Shown: positions 62,281-64,000 of the stretch, piece by piece
How the letters are laid out: every line of letters starts with the position of its first letter
Position numbering within the stretch: the first letter of the stretch is position 1
DNA from: Sipunculus nudus
Lineage: Eukaryota; Annelida; Sipuncula; Golfingiida; Sipunculidae
Reading direction: 5' to 3'
Assembly (NCBI GenBank): GCA_026874595.1
Contig: CM049307.1
Coordinates: forward strand, 36,746,862-36,810,861
Length of the DNA stretch: 64,000 nucleotides
Program-made: the position numbers and the translations under genes
The notes under the pieces: generated by a model
The model's database searches: none
Told to the model about the DNA's origin: nothing
What the model saw: only the letters and a program-made list of their open reading frames with translations

Positions 62281-64000
62281 GTAGGCCTGTTATTACTATT
62301 AGTGTTAATTAAGCTGTTACCAATCCAGAGGGTGCAAGTGATGTGAGTGCGTGCCAACCAGCTACCAGGGTGAACTAAGTGAGGGGGAGCCACACCCACT
62401 AATGTCCCGCACACCCTTAACAGCACGGCCACATCATGTCACTCGAGTAGTGTGAAGTTCTTGCACACGTGTGGTTTATTAAACATAACAGAATTAATAC
62501 TAATATTCAGTATGGTGTATTGATCAGAATTTGTCATTTATGACTGATAGTTTATAATAGTAGTAGTACTTTATAATAATAATAATATAGTATATTTTGC
62601 TATTTATATTGTTAAATCAATAGGAAAATGACATAAACAATATAAGTTATTACTAATATCAGTACTGATTATAGAATAAGATGAGCATTTTATTTTCAGA
62701 GGCCCATCTTGTTAATAATATGACCAAAAGATGGCAGCACAAGGATTTTTTTTAGTGGTTTCACTTTAATTGTTTAAAATCACACATTTTAGATGACTTC
62801 TCTCACAGCTATTACATAATATATGGCTGCATATATACCCCCTCTGTCCTCCAGCAGTGGGTATATGCTACAGTTTTGGTCCATCTCTTTACTTTAGCCA
62901 CTGCTGGTTTTGGCATGGTTTGCTTGGTTTCACCACCAGGAGCTGACACAGGGCCAAGAAATTATTATTGTTATTCTCTTTCAACATGAACTTAATATAT
63001 ATATATATATTATGGGAAGAAGTATCTTTGAAACTGTAAATGTGACCTGTAGGGACACTGGTTTTTAGTTTTAAATTTAGTAAACTTCTGTTTTCAAGTT
63101 CATGGATTCTGTTTTTTACATTTTCTGTTAAATGCAAATGCAGCAGTTCCTTTCTTGATTGGACGCCTATGGGATATTGTCAAAGTTTCCCTACATTGCA
63201 GGTGTCACTTTATCTGATTTAGGGACATATGCGGATGGGGATGATTACTGTATGGAGATACATTCAACAATTAAAACAAAAGAACCATATACCAATAGGT
63301 ATATCAAATAAAATGTTTTTATTTCAATAATGTATGAAGTAAAATATTTATATGGATATTTAACTCAAGAATGCAGATTATTTCACATCATGATTAAAAG
63401 TTTTTGAAGTGCTGGTTCATTTATAAATACAAAATTAAATAAATGATGGATCATGAGTATAATTTCATAAAAATAGTAACTATTTACTAAAAAAAAAATT
63501 TAATTTTATTCAATTCAATGTTATATTTATGATAATCCTTAATTATTTATAGTTTTGAATAAAAATTTGTATAAATAAATTTGAATTAAAGTAATCCCAT
63601 AGGCCTCTGGTTTGTTCAAACTTACATGATAGGAGAATATTTGGAATAATGGCCATGGGTATCATTAAAATATTGCATTAATTTTAATTTTCAGTGAATA
63701 ATTAAATTATGCCAAGCTCCTTCCACATCACATTATTTAGAATCCTGCTGCCTCTGAAGAGTAAATTTGTCTGTCAAAAGAGTTTGGTCTCTGAATACCC
63801 ATTATTTATGGTTCATGGAAAATCATTCATATTGATACACCTCAAACTTAATATAGGAACAAAATTAATTTTCAACATGAGAATTTTATCCCATCATTGA
63901 AAATATGACCAGATGTCTCAAATTCAGTGCAGTGATTTTGTCAGATTGAAATTCCCCTGACTGGGCCTCACATCAGGTGGACATTCCATATGGCAGAAAT
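62281..64000. other. No gene seen
   Basis: AT-rich sequence; would be first intron if the exon at 62230 is real. Confidence 0.4.

Overview
The window looks like nuclear DNA of an animal: AT-rich, intron-rich and packed with decayed mobile elements and tandem repeats. Three protein-coding genes can be assembled exon by exon with matching splice phases. In order they are a USP22-type ubiquitin hydrolase (minus strand, exons 22089 down to 7568, 3' end beyond the left edge), a DHRS7B-type short-chain dehydrogenase (plus, 23300-29381, complete, 309 aa) and a TMEM11-type mitochondrial membrane protein (minus, 45382-40594, complete, 174 aa). As I remember the human map, USP22, DHRS7B and TMEM11 are neighbours on 17p11.2 in the same order and relative orientation, so this appears to be an old conserved gene block. 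The repeat families (elements starting AACAAG and ending GCTAAAAAT, a CTAG-ending Helitron, TGACCTTGACC repeats) resemble those common in bivalve molluscs and other marine invertebrates. I infer a bivalve-like lophotrochozoan; the species cannot be fixed.

Layout. 1-7567: repeat-rich tail of the USP22 locus, with two Helentron/HINE-like families, one copy nested in the other. 7568-22089: eight USP22 exons; the introns hold a LINE remnant, a ~146-bp satellite that seems to derive from that LINE, a HINE-like element, and a 54-57 bp minisatellite whose unit is a copy of the exon 4 end with its splice donor. That minisatellite is split by a 1064-bp TA-flanked transposon, which itself carries a tRNA-like SINE with a 17-bp target duplication. 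22089-23299: GC-richer region between divergent USP22 and DHRS7B. 23300-29381: DHRS7B, with a GC-AG last intron that hosts a 1.6-kb Helitron. 29382-40593: intergenic, with a 4.7-kb HINE-like element rich in G-runs and a possible hAT-like MITE. 40594-45382: TMEM11, whose single intron holds a solo LTR inserted in an AT microsatellite. 45383-64000: no certain gene. It holds two decayed hAT-like transposase remnants, a 234-bp x4 array, a ~780-bp x3 array, a MULE-like MITE with long inverted repeats, and two weak candidate first exons (54379-54285 minus, 62230-62280 plus).

The genes do not form a pathway. USP22 acts in the nucleus in the SAGA deubiquitinase module, DHRS7B is a membrane-anchored oxidoreductase, and TMEM11 shapes mitochondrial membranes. 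Their interest together is the conserved linkage. No CRISPR array, rRNA or convincing functional tRNA gene was seen.
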